DNA from: Roseateles_B flavus
GTDB taxonomy: Bacteria; Pseudomonadota; Gammaproteobacteria; Burkholderiales; Burkholderiaceae_C
Direction of reading: 5' to 3'
NCBI RefSeq assembly: GCF_039872765.1
Contig: NZ_JBDPZC010000002.1
Span: 1-64,000 of the forward strand
DNA length: 64,000 nt
The position numbers were made by a program, and so were the translations under genes. The notes under the pieces are model-generated. The model was not told where the DNA came from. It worked only from the letters and a program-made list of their open reading frames with translations, and ran no database searches. The first letter of the stretch is position 1, and every line of letters begins with the position of its first letter. Of the stretch, positions 44,840 to 52,876 are shown in pieces.

Positions 44840-46610
44840 GGTACTCGAGCAGGGCGCGCTTGTCTGCCTCGGGCAGGGTCGTGCCGGCCAGGTGGCCGCC
44901 ATTGCTGTTGCCGGGCAGGCTGGTGTCCAGAAGCGAGGGACCTTGGTCACTGACCTGGCCGACGCGCACCGGATCGAACTCGCGGCTGCCGACAAAGAAG
45001 CGCGCCGGCCGCTGCGCCACCGGCTGCAGCAGGGCCCAGAGCGAGGGCACCGAGCCATTGTGCAGATAGGGTGCCGTAGCCCAGATGCCGTTGAGCGGCC
45101 TGGCCTTGTAGGGCGCCAGGCTGGGCGGCGGATCTTCGTGAGGTGCGGGCGTGGCCAGCACCTTGTTGAGCAGCTCCTCGGAGGGCTTCTCGTGCGTCCA
45201 GCCGGCCGGTGCCTTGAACTGGCCGGCGCCGCGCAGCTCGTCGGCCAGCTGGGCCTCGTACTGGATGATCAGCGCTCGCAGCGTCGCCATCCGGGCCTCC
45301 TTGGTGCTCAACATCACGCCCACTGCGCCCTGGACCACGATGGTGGCCCCGCCGTCCTTGTCACCGAAGCGCTTCGGGAGGCTGGTGATGATGGGCGTGC
45401 CCTGCAGCCGCCCGGTCAGGGCCTGGCGCATGGCGACTGCGGTGGCCATGGCCGGGTCGGTGCCGACGTCATGCATCTGCGCGGTGATCCGGCGGTAGGG
45501 ATTGGTGCGCTCGATGGGCAGGTGGCACTTCGCGCACTGCTGGCCATAGATCGCCTCGCCCTTGCGGGCGAGCTCGCGGTCCAGCGGGCCCAGCACCTTC
45601 TCGTCCCATTGCGGCGACCACAGGCTGCGCAGCCAGCCCTCCAGGTGACCCAGCGCCACGATGTCCACGGTGCTGGGGTAGCTGCAGCCCTGGGGCTTGC
45701 AGTCCTCGATGTGCAGGCCGCCGAAGACGCCCAGCACCTCGCCCACATTGCGGGTCACCTCGCCCAGGCCCAGCGGGCCGTTGGGCGCGGAGCCGTTCCA
45801 TTGCACCTTGTCGTGCTGGGGGGTGTCCCACAGGAAGGGGTAGGACACCGGGGCGTTGGGCGGCCGGGCGTTGCTCGGCTGATCCAGGGCCGTCACCAGC
45901 ACCTCGTTGAAGATGTTGCCGAAGGCGTCCAGGCGGGCGTGACCGGGGTCGTAGGTCGGCCTGTTCAGGGCCAGGCGGGCGGCGGAGTCACGCGTCTGGC
46001 GGGCGAGATCATCGCGCAGGGCCTGCTGCTGGGCGGGGCTGGTCTGGCCCAGGGCGGCGGCAAAGCGCTGGAACTTGGCCTCGTCCGCCTGCGTGGCCTG
46101 CAGGGCCGCCACCAGCTCGGCGTAGAAGCGGTCGAAGCTCGACAGGGCCGGTGCGCCGTCGATGCGCAGGCCGCGGCCCTTGTAGTTGATCTGGCCGGTG
46201 TGGCAGGCGGCGCAGCTCATGCCCATCCAGTCCTGGCCCTTGCTGCTGGCCTTGGTGAAGCCCACGGGCAGGCCGTCCGGGTTCCAGGCGCCCGGGCCCG
46301 GCGCGGCGGGCAGGTAGCCCAGCTGCTCGATGTGGGCGTCGCTGCGGAACCGCTCGGTGCTGTGGGCCTGCTCCAGCACCAGGAACCAGCGGTAGGGCAC
46401 GATCTGGGAGCCCTGGGAGGTGAACCAGTAGGACATGCGCGTGGACTGGTCCCAGCCCTGGTCAAGGGTGACCACGGACATCGGGCCGACGGGGTCCGGC
46501 AGCGGCGTGTTGTCGGGCGTGGGCTTGATGGGCTGCCACAGCGCGCAGGCTGCCAGGGTCAGCACCGCGACGGCCGCGGCCACGGGGGTTCTTGCTCTCG
46601 TCCTCGTCAT
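44826..46610 (-). CDS. Dihaem c-type cytochrome, RoxA-like
   Basis: A 594-residue exported protein with a lipobox (LAAC near residue 22) and two haem c sites, CAACH (133-137) and CAKCH (359-363). The spacing and the C-terminal YLHNGSVPSLWALLQP and FVGSREFDPVRVGQ stretches resemble RoxA/RoxB (rubber oxygenase) relatives and dihaem peroxidases of the MauG group. Substrate unknown; RoxA itself cleaves polyisoprene, but relatives differ. The ATG at 46610 starts the lipoprotein signal. It is followed by a 104-bp gap to the next, divergent gene. Confidence 0.8.
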   Translation of the reverse strand: MTRTRARTPVAAAVAVLTLAACALWQPIKPTPDNTPLPDPVGPMSVVTLDQGWDQSTRMSYWFTSQGSQIVPYRWFLVLEQAHSTERFRSDAHIEQLGYLPAAPGPGAWNPDGLPVGFTKASSKGQDWMGMSCAACHTGQINYKGRGLRIDGAPALSSFDRFYAELVAALQATQADEAKFQRFAAALGQTSPAQQQALRDDLARQTRDSAARLALNRPTYDPGHARLDAFGNIFNEVLVTALDQPSNARPPNAPVSYPFLWDTPQHDKVQWNGSAPNGPLGLGEVTRNVGEVLGVFGGLHIEDCKPQGCSYPSTVDIVALGHLEGWLRSLWSPQWDEKVLGPLDRELARKGEAIYGQQCAKCHLPIERTNPYRRITAQMHDVGTDPAMATAVAMRQALTGRLQGTPIITSLPKRFGDKDGGATIVVQGAVGVMLSTKEARMATLRALIIQYEAQLADELRGAGQFKAPAGWTHEKPSEELLNKVLATPAPHEDPPPSLAPYKARPLNGIWATAPYLHNGSVPSLWALLQPVAQRPARFFVGSREFDPVRVGQVSDQGPSLLDTSLPGNSNGGHLAGTTLPEADKRALLEYLKTL

Positions 46611-46679
46611 GACTTGCTCCCATTTACAAAGTCATAACAACTGTAGGAGAGGGTGGCAGGGGCAACGGGATCACTTCGG

Positions 46680-46707
46680 TTGATGTGCTAGGGATGGCGT
46701 CGACAAT
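46680..46707 (+). promoter_or_regulatory. Promoter of the 46714 gene, near-leaderless
   Basis: TTGATG (46680-46685) and GACAAT (46702-46707) are 16 bp apart, a good sigma-70 match. The -10 ends 6 bases before the ATG, so a leaderless mRNA is likely. Confidence 0.55.
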
Positions 46708-46713
46708 GAAGCC

Positions 46714-47160
46714 ATGCACTCCCCGCCTGACTCCGTGCCCCCTCAGGTGCCCGTCCAGGCCCTGGCCGACTGGCCCTCGCCCCTGACCCTGGTCCTGCAG
46801 GACTCGGAGCTGCTGCGGCTGGGGCGGGAGGGCGACGACGGCCTCATCGAGCTCTCCAGCGCCCTCGTGCACTGGCACAGCCCCAGCCAGCGCGAGCCGG
46901 TGCAGGGCTGGGTCTGGCCCCTGCGGCTGCAGTGGTCCGGCCTGGAGGTCTGGACGCTGCGGGACTTCACGCCGGGGCGCATCGCCCAGGCCCGGCTGAG
47001 CCGGGATGGGCAAGACCTGACCCCGCAGCTGCCGGCGCTCTACACAGGCCGGCTGGTGCTGCAGCTGGAGCTCGCGCGCGGCGGCAGCCTGCGCCTGCAG
47101 GCGCGCACCCTGCGCATCGGCCTGGAAGGCGCGCAGCTGCGCGAATCTCTGGCCTGCTGA
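46714..47160 (+). CDS. Hypothetical protein, 148 residues
   Basis: A soluble protein rich in beta-strand-like stretches (LTLVLQDSELLRLG, VWPLRLQWSGLEVWTL, RLVLQLELARGGSLRLQARTLRIGLEG) with no signal or TM segment. It resembles nothing I can name; a small beta-sandwich or lipocalin fold is possible. A perfect dispersed motif encodes GQDLTPQLP at about residues 98-106. It is convergent with the glutathione peroxidase gene. Confidence 0.7.
   Translation: MHSPPDSVPPQVPVQALADWPSPLTLVLQDSELLRLGREGDDGLIELSSALVHWHSPSQREPVQGWVWPLRLQWSGLEVWTLRDFTPGRIAQARLSRDGQDLTPQLPALYTGRLVLQLELARGGSLRLQARTLRIGLEGAQLRESLAC
47010..47024 (+). repeat. Dispersed 15-bp motif, perfect copy
   Basis: GCAAGACCTGACCCC inside the 46714 gene, encoding QDLTP. 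Confidence 0.8.
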
Positions 47161-47171
47161 GGATGGCGGGG

Positions 47172-47663
47172 TCAGCCGCCGAGTGCGGCCTCGATGTCGG
47201 CGCGCAGCGATTCCGGTGTGTCGTTGGGGGCGTAGCGGCGCAACACCCGCCCGTCACGGCCGATCAGGAACTTGGTGAAGTTCCACTTGATCGCCTGCGT
47301 GCCCAGCAGGCCCGGCTTCTCCTTCTTGAGCCACTGCCAGAGCGGATCGGCCTTTTCGCCGTTGACCTCCACCTTGGCCATCATGGGGAAGGTGACGCCG
47401 TAGTTGATTTCGCAGAAGGACGAGATCTCGTCGTTCGTGCCGGGGTCCTGCCCGCCGAACTCGTTGCTGGGGAAGCCGATGACGACCAGGCCACGGGTTC
47501 GGTAGTCGTGCCAGAGCTGCTCCAGCCCCTTGAACTGCGGCGTGAAGCCGCATTCGCTGGCCGTGTTGACGACGAGCAGCACCTTGCCGTGCTCGGCGGC
47601 CAGCGAGAAGGGCTGGCCGTCGATGGAGGTGGCGTTGAAGTCGTAGATCGTCTGTTGTGCCAT
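47172..47663 (-). CDS. Glutathione peroxidase-family thiol peroxidase
   Basis: A 163-residue cytoplasmic peroxidase. The reactive Cys38 is in NTASECGFTPQF; the family's Gln and Trp sites are in FPSNEFGGQDPGTNDEI and IKWNFTKFLIGRDG. Bacterial members use thioredoxin or glutathione. The ATG lies at 47663. It is 25 bases after the DMT transporter stop on the same strand, so may share a transcript. Confidence 0.92.
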   Translation of the reverse strand: MAQQTIYDFNATSIDGQPFSLAAEHGKVLLVVNTASECGFTPQFKGLEQLWHDYRTRGLVVIGFPSNEFGGQDPGTNDEISSFCEINYGVTFPMMAKVEVNGEKADPLWQWLKKEKPGLLGTQAIKWNFTKFLIGRDGRVLRRYAPNDTPESLRADIEAALGG

Positions 47664-47688
47664 GGCGCGCTCCTTGGGAAGCCGGATA

Positions 47689-48549
47689 TTAGCCCTGCCG
47701 CTTCTCCAGCGCAGCCAGCAGGGCCGCTCCGACGATGCACAGGCCGCCGACGGCCGTGCGCAGGCCCAGGGTCCCGCCGCCCCAGGCCAGGGACGAGAGG
47801 GCCGCGAAGGGCACCTCGCAAAGCATCACGATGGCCGTCACGTTGGCCGGCAGCCGCGCTGCCCCATATTGCAGCGACAGATTGGAGAGGAAGAACAGCA
47901 CGGCCATGCCCGCCAGCGGCAACACCCACCACAGCGAGGCCAGGGCCGGCCAGGGCGCCAGGCCCTGCGACGCCATCAGCGTGGCCGCCAGGGCCGAGAC
48001 GCCCACGCCGCCGCTGAACATGGCCAGGGCGCGGGCCTCGGGGCTGCGGCCGGCCTCGCGGCGCAGCATGACGTTGTTCAGCGCAAAGGACATGCCGCCC
48101 AGCACGCCGAGCCAGTCCGAGAGGCTGGCAGGCAGGGGCAGCCCGCCGCCGGCCGGCGCCAGCACTGCCGCCGCGCCCCCCAGAGCCAGGGCCATGCGCA
48201 GCAGGGCCAGCCGGGTCAGGTGCTCGCCCAGGATCAGCCGCGCCAGCAGCACCGCCCACAGCGGCATCAGGTAGAACAGCAGCACCACCCGCACCACGTC
48301 GCCGGTGGCCACGCCCCAGTTGAAGAAGGTGTTGGTGACGCCGGCGGCCAGCATGATGGGCCACAGCGAGGGCGTGGACCGCAACTCGCGCCAGGCCTCG
48401 CGGCGCAGCAGCAGGATCACCAGCCAGGACAGGAAGAAGAAGGAGACCGTGGCCCACAGCGGGTGGAGCCCGGCGGACTGGAACTGGCGAAAGGGCCACC
48501 AGGACAGGCCCCAGACCAGGGCGTTGAAGATCAGACCGAGGAATGCCAT
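47689..48549 (-). CDS. EamA/DMT-family transporter
   Basis: A 286-residue inner membrane protein with about ten TM helices in two EamA repeats (ends AAVLAPAGGGLP... and AALLAALEKRQG; FALNNVMLRREAG and LPANVTAIVMLCEVPFAAL in the second). Probable drug/metabolite exporter; substrate unknown. An extended -10 box on the minus strand (48736-48744) lies about 190 bases upstream of the ATG. The intervening leader carries a variant of the dispersed motif. Confidence 0.85.
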   Translation of the reverse strand: MAFLGLIFNALVWGLSWWPFRQFQSAGLHPLWATVSFFFLSWLVILLLRREAWRELRSTPSLWPIMLAAGVTNTFFNWGVATGDVVRVVLLFYLMPLWAVLLARLILGEHLTRLALLRMALALGGAAAVLAPAGGGLPLPASLSDWLGVLGGMSFALNNVMLRREAGRSPEARALAMFSGGVGVSALAATLMASQGLAPWPALASLWWVLPLAGMAVLFFLSNLSLQYGAARLPANVTAIVMLCEVPFAALSSLAWGGGTLGLRTAVGGLCIVGAALLAALEKRQG

Positions 48550-48599
48550 GCAGCGAGGCGCGCAAGAGCCCGGCGAATGCGAGGGCCGGGTGGAACGAT

Positions 48600-48614
48600 G
48601 GGGTCAGGTCATGC
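48600..48614 (-). repeat. Dispersed 15-bp motif, one-mismatch copy
   Basis: GGGGTCAGGTCATGC in the gap between the DMT transporter and the SGNH-type gene. Confidence 0.55.
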
Positions 48615-48735
48615 CTCGGGGGCAGCAGGGCCGTGCGGACCATGTCACTGCTTACAGGGCATGGGTTGGCTCGCTGCAACAACCCCTTGAAATCCATTGG
48701 GAAGCCGACACACTGCCGACCCACAATGCCCAGGG

Positions 48736-48744
48736 TTTATAGCA
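48736..48744 (-). promoter_or_regulatory. Extended -10 box, probable DMT transporter promoter
   Basis: Minus-strand TGCTATAAA followed by CCC is identical over 12 bp to the site upstream of lplT (51212-51220). It would give the DMT transporter gene a leader of about 180 bases. Confidence 0.4.
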
Positions 48745-48848
48745 TGGTGTCCGGAAGGAGAACCGTACTCCAATCGGGACGCCGTGCGGCCAGCCTCCGG
48801 GAGGCCGGCCCCCCTCCGATGAGCCTCATGAACTAGGGAGAGCCCGAC

Positions 48849-49763
48849 TTGGACCACTTGGCCTGCTTGACCCCGGCTGATCTGCAAGCGAACCCGGCGC
48901 CCGACCTCAGCGCCTTCCGCTGGCGCCTGCTGGCCCAGGGCGATTCCTGGTTCAGCTTCACCGCCGCGCAGATGAATGCGCACGCCAATCTGCTGGAGGA
49001 GCTGGTCTTCCGGGACAAGGCCCTCGCCGTCAACTGCGCCGGCCAGAGCAATGCCCTGAGCCACATGGTGGACCTGGAATCCGCGCCCGAGTTCGTGCGC
49101 CTGCTCAGTGCCGACGACGCCCCGGTCTGGGACGGCATCCTGCTCTCCGTGGGCGGCAACGACCTGGTCAAGGCCGCCCAGACCCCGGCCCATCTGCCCG
49201 ATGGCGAGCCCGTGGCCCTGCACCTGCGCCTGCTGCGCCGCCAGACCGAATGGGGTCCGCCCTCGGCCGGCGTGGCCCGCTACTTCTCCGAGCCCGGCTG
49301 GGCCACCTATGCCGACTACCTCAGCGCCAACCTGCGCCATCTGCTGAGCCTGCGCGACCAGGGGCGCTCGGCGGGCAAGCCGGTCTTCATGCACAGCTAT
49401 GCTGTGCCCATGCCCCGCCCTGCCGGCGCCGAGGACGCCTCGGGCCCCTGGCTCTACCCCGCGCTGAAGGCCTATGCCATCCCGGCGGCTGACTGGGCCG
49501 CGGTGAGCCGGCTGATGGTCTACCACCTGGCCCAGCTGCTCAAGCGCCTGGCCGCCGACCAGCAGCTCTACCCCGGCCTGCATGTCTTCGACTCCACCGC
49601 CGTGCCCCTGGCCCTGGCCGCGCCCGGCTCCAGCGGCAACAGCGGGGACTGGTTCAACGAGATCCACCTGAACCACAGCGGCTGCTTCAAGATCGCCCGC
49701 GCCTGGAGCGAGCACATCGAAGGCGTGCTCAACGGGAACACGGGCGGGAAGAAGAAGGCCTGA
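48849..49763 (+). CDS. SGNH/GDSL-like hydrolase
   Basis: A 304-residue protein with LAQGDSWFSF (residues 28-37, block I with Ser33), SVGGNDLVKA (block III) and DWFNEIHLNHSG (block V, His). The pattern matches SGNH esterases, so a lipase, thioesterase or carbohydrate esterase role is possible. The start is TTG at 48849: an in-frame stop lies at 48834, and GGGAG is 8 bases before the TTG, so no ATG is available in that stretch. No signal peptide. Bidirectional terminator follows. Confidence 0.75.
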   Translation: MDHLACLTPADLQANPAPDLSAFRWRLLAQGDSWFSFTAAQMNAHANLLEELVFRDKALAVNCAGQSNALSHMVDLESAPEFVRLLSADDAPVWDGILLSVGGNDLVKAAQTPAHLPDGEPVALHLRLLRRQTEWGPPSAGVARYFSEPGWATYADYLSANLRHLLSLRDQGRSAGKPVFMHSYAVPMPRPAGAEDASGPWLYPALKAYAIPAADWAAVSRLMVYHLAQLLKRLAADQQLYPGLHVFDSTAVPLALAAPGSSGNSGDWFNEIHLNHSGCFKIARAWSEHIEGVLNGNTGGKKKA

Positions 49764-49782
49764 GCGCTTCGGACCGACCATG

Positions 49783-49810
49783 AAAAAGGGGCGCTCGCAG
49801 CGCCCCTTTT
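49783..49810. terminator. Bidirectional rho-independent terminator
   Basis: AAAAAGGGGCGC and GCGCCCCTTTT form a stem with a short TCGCA loop, giving a T-run on both strands. It terminates the SGNH-type gene and the convergent lplT. Confidence 0.9.
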
Positions 49811-49829
49811 GCTGGTCCGTCGACCGGTC

Positions 49830-51107
49830 TCAGTGCTTGTCGCTGCGCGCGATGGCCAGCAGGCGCTGCACTTCCTCGGCGTGCTGGACGCAGTTGTTGC
49901 GGTGCCAGCGCTGGATCAGCCACATGGTGCCGGCCACGACCAGGCCGAAGATGGTGATGGCGCCGAAGGCCGACATGCCCACGCGGGTCATGCCCGTGTA
50001 CAGCGCGCCCAGGCCCAGGATGCAGGCCTGCTCGTTGAAGTTCTGCACCGCGATGGAACGGCCGGCGCCCATGAGGTTGTGGCCGCGGTGCTGCAGCAGG
50101 GCGTTCATGGGGACGACGATATAGCCCACCGTCGCGCCCAACAGCACCAGGAAGGGAATGGCCAGGTACAGATTGGTGATGAAGTTGAGCCCCAGCATCA
50201 GCAGGCCCATGGCAATGCCCATGGGGATCAGCTGCGTGGCCTTGTCCAGGCGCATGGTCATGGAGGCCACCACGGCGCTCACCGCCGTGCCCACCACCAC
50301 GACGCCGGCCAGGGTGGAGGCCTGGGTGGTCGAGTAGCCCAGCGCCGCGGCGGCCCAGGGGAACACGATCACCCGCATATTGCCTGACACGCCCCACACC
50401 AGGGTGGTGCTGGCCAGGGAGATCTGGCCCAGCTTGTCCTGCCACAGCCGTGAATTGCAGTCGGCGAAGTCACGCACCAGGCCACTGATGCCGCCCACGA
50501 TGGGCTGCAGGGGCGCCTCAGTGCGCGGGATGCGCAGATTGAACAGCGCAGCGATGATGTAGAGCAGGATCATCGAGGCGATGGCCGCCTCCGGCGCGGT
50601 GTCCACGCCGGTGTCGACGTAGGGAACGTCGATGCCCAGAAGCAGCTGGGACAGTCGCGGCCCGACCAGCTGACCGCCCAGCAGCACACCCAGGATGATG
50701 GAGCCCACCGTCAGGCCCTCGATCCAGCCATTGGCCTTGACCAGCTGCGACGGCGGCAGGAGCTCAGTCAGGATGCCGTACTTGGCCGGCGAATAGGCCG
50801 CCGCCCCCAGACCCACGATGGCATAGGCCAGCAGCGGGTGGCTGCCGAACAGCATCATCAGGCAGCCCAGCACCTTGATGCTGTTGGCAAAGAACATGAC
50901 CCGCCCCTTGGGCCAGGCATCGGCATAGGCGCCCACCAGCGGTGCAAGCACCACATAGAAGAGCGCGAACATGGGTGTCAGGGCCGGCACCTGCCATGCG
51001 GGAGCGTGCGTGGAGCGCAGCAGTTCGATGGCGCCGATCAGCAGGGCGTTATCAGCCAGCGAGCTGAAGAACTGCGCCGCCATGATGGTGTAGAAGCCTT
51101 TTTTCAT
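49830..51107 (-). CDS. lplT: Lysophospholipid transporter LplT
   Basis: A 425-residue major-facilitator protein that flips lysophospholipids across the inner membrane. The opening MKKGFYTIMAAQFFSSLADNALLIGAIELL and SPAKYGILTELLPPSQLVKANGWIEGLTVGSIILG are LplT hallmarks. No aas acyltransferase gene or domain follows it, unlike in enteric bacteria. The ATG at 51107 is the one with the family N-terminus. It is divergent from alr; the 336-bp gap between them (51108-51443) holds the two promoters and no gene. Confidence 0.95.
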   Translation of the reverse strand: MKKGFYTIMAAQFFSSLADNALLIGAIELLRSTHAPAWQVPALTPMFALFYVVLAPLVGAYADAWPKGRVMFFANSIKVLGCLMMLFGSHPLLAYAIVGLGAAAYSPAKYGILTELLPPSQLVKANGWIEGLTVGSIILGVLLGGQLVGPRLSQLLLGIDVPYVDTGVDTAPEAAIASMILLYIIAALFNLRIPRTEAPLQPIVGGISGLVRDFADCNSRLWQDKLGQISLASTTLVWGVSGNMRVIVFPWAAAALGYSTTQASTLAGVVVVGTAVSAVVASMTMRLDKATQLIPMGIAMGLLMLGLNFITNLYLAIPFLVLLGATVGYIVVPMNALLQHRGHNLMGAGRSIAVQNFNEQACILGLGALYTGMTRVGMSAFGAITIFGLVVAGTMWLIQRWHRNNCVQHAEEVQRLLAIARSDKH

Positions 51108-51211
51108 GGACCCGAGCTTGTGAATGCCTGTCTTATCGAAGCAAAGGAAAGAGAAGCCGTGCCCCCGTAAACGCCTCACAAAACTTCACAAGCGGGCCAT
51201 GCTGCGGCGGG

Positions 51212-51220
51212 TTTATAGCA
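51212..51220 (-). promoter_or_regulatory. Extended -10 box, probable lplT promoter
   Basis: Minus-strand TGCTATAAA gives a leader of about 97 bases to lplT. No consensus -35 is present, but the TGn extension can replace it. Confidence 0.45.
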
Positions 51221-51430
51221 CGCACACCTGTGCATGCCATGACGTCAGGGGCCAGCGTCCGGGCAGGCCGCTGCAATCCTTCGCAGCCGGCGCGCACGGC
51301 CGACAGGCGGCAAGCCCGGCCGGCAGCAGACCCGTACAGGGCGCCGCCCGGGACCCAATCCAGGGCAGGCAAGCGCCCCGCCTCGTGCGGGCAAGTCCTT
51401 GCCCTAGGGCAAACCCTCAGGCTTTGCTGC

Positions 51431-51436
51431 CACAAT
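51431..51436 (+). promoter_or_regulatory. Putative -10 box of alr, near-leaderless
   Basis: CACAAT ends 7 bases before the ATG at 51444. An in-frame ATG at 51435 overlaps the box and is less likely to be used. Confidence 0.35.
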
Positions 51437-51443
51437 GGCAGCC

Positions 51444-52562
51444 ATGCCGCGTCCCATCCAAGCCCTGATCCACCCCGCCCATCTGGCCCACAACCTGGCG
51501 CGAGCCCGCGCCTGCACGCCGGACGCCCAAGTCTGGGCGGTAGTCAAGGCCAATGCCTACGGCCATGGCGTGGCCAACGTCTTCGAGGCCTTCCGTGCCG
51601 CCGACGGCTTCGCGCTGCTGGACCTGGACGAGGCCCAGCAGCTGCGCGAGCTGGGCTGGCGCGGCCCCATCCTGCTGCTGGAAGGCTGCTTCGAGGCGCG
51701 CGACCTCGAACTGTGCTCGCGCCTGAAGCTCTGGCATGCCGTGCACTGCGAGCAGCAGATCGACTGGCTGGCCATGCACAAGACGCACGAGCCCCACCGC
51801 GTCTTCCTCAAGATGAACAGCGGCATGAACCGCCTGGGCTTCACCCCCCAGGCCTTCCGCGCCGCCTGGACCCGCCTCAACGCCCTGCCCCAAGTCGACG
51901 AAATCTCCCTGATGACGCACTTCTCCGACGCTGACGCCCGGCGCTTCGGCGAGGACGGCATCGCCCACCAGATGGCCGCCTGGACCGAAGCCACCCATGA
52001 CCTGCCAGGCGAGCGCTCGCTTTCAAACAGCGCCGCGACCTTGCGCTACAACCAGCGCCCGGAAGTCCGGGCCGACTGGGTGCGCGCCGGCATCATGAGC
52101 TATGGCGGCGTGCCGGACTACCCCGAGCACGACATGGCGCACTGGGACCTCAAGCCCGGCATGAGCCTGCGCGCCAAGGTCATCGCCGTGCAGCAGCTGC
52201 AGCCGGGTGACTCCGTGGGCTACGGCAGCACCTTCGTCGCCGACCGCCCCATGCGCGTCGGCACCGTGGCCTGCGGCTATGCCGACGGCTACCCCCGCCA
52301 TGCCGGCAGCGGCACGCCGGTGCTGGTGGACGGCCAGCGCAGCCAGACCGTGGGCCGCGTCTCCATGGACATGCTGGCCGTGGACCTCAGCGAGCTGCCC
52401 CAGGCCGGCTTCGGCTCCGAGGTGACCCTGTGGGGCCAGAGCAGCAAGGGCGCCGTGCTCTCCATCGACGAAGTCGCCCGTGCCGCCGGCACCATCGGCT
52501 ACGAGCTGATGTGCGCGGTCACCCGGCGCGTGCCGGTGCAGGTGGAATCGCTGCAGGGCTGA
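51444..52562 (+). CDS. alr: Alanine racemase
   Basis: A 372-residue PLP enzyme that interconverts L- and D-alanine for peptidoglycan. The PLP lysine is Lys35 in VVKANAYGHG; the opposite-face Tyr is in VGYGSTF (about 252), and the HFSDAD and CGYADGYPRH motifs are standard. The second ATG was chosen; the first at 51435 adds three residues. It lies divergent from lplT. A 314-bp gap follows (52563-52876) with no gene: it holds the TonB receptor leader, an AT-richer patch near 52690 and no clear terminator. Confidence 0.94.
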   Translation: MPRPIQALIHPAHLAHNLARARACTPDAQVWAVVKANAYGHGVANVFEAFRAADGFALLDLDEAQQLRELGWRGPILLLEGCFEARDLELCSRLKLWHAVHCEQQIDWLAMHKTHEPHRVFLKMNSGMNRLGFTPQAFRAAWTRLNALPQVDEISLMTHFSDADARRFGEDGIAHQMAAWTEATHDLPGERSLSNSAATLRYNQRPEVRADWVRAGIMSYGGVPDYPEHDMAHWDLKPGMSLRAKVIAVQQLQPGDSVGYGSTFVADRPMRVGTVACGYADGYPRHAGSGTPVLVDGQRSQTVGRVSMDMLAVDLSELPQAGFGSEVTLWGQSSKGAVLSIDEVARAAGTIGYELMCAVTRRVPVQVESLQG

Positions 52563-52876
52563 ACGCCCGGCCGCATCACCACTCGGCGGGATGCTGACTG
52601 TTGCCTGACGGCGACGATTGCCCGGGTGCAGCTTGTAAAAGAAGGTGAAGTGGCCCGGCTCTTGCAGGGGTCTGGACGCGCGCAAGTCCTTGTTTCTTCG
52701 GAATTCCGGGCATTTCTCACGGTGTTGCGCCGCTGCGCGCCTAGGCCTTACCCCAAGGCCGACGGCGCCAGAAAGGCATGCAATGCACGGGCTCGCCACC
52801 AAGGCCGCGCCCGCTACCGTTGAGCGCTAGCCGGGGCGGGCCAACGTGGCTCAACCAACACGAGGGATTCCCGCCC

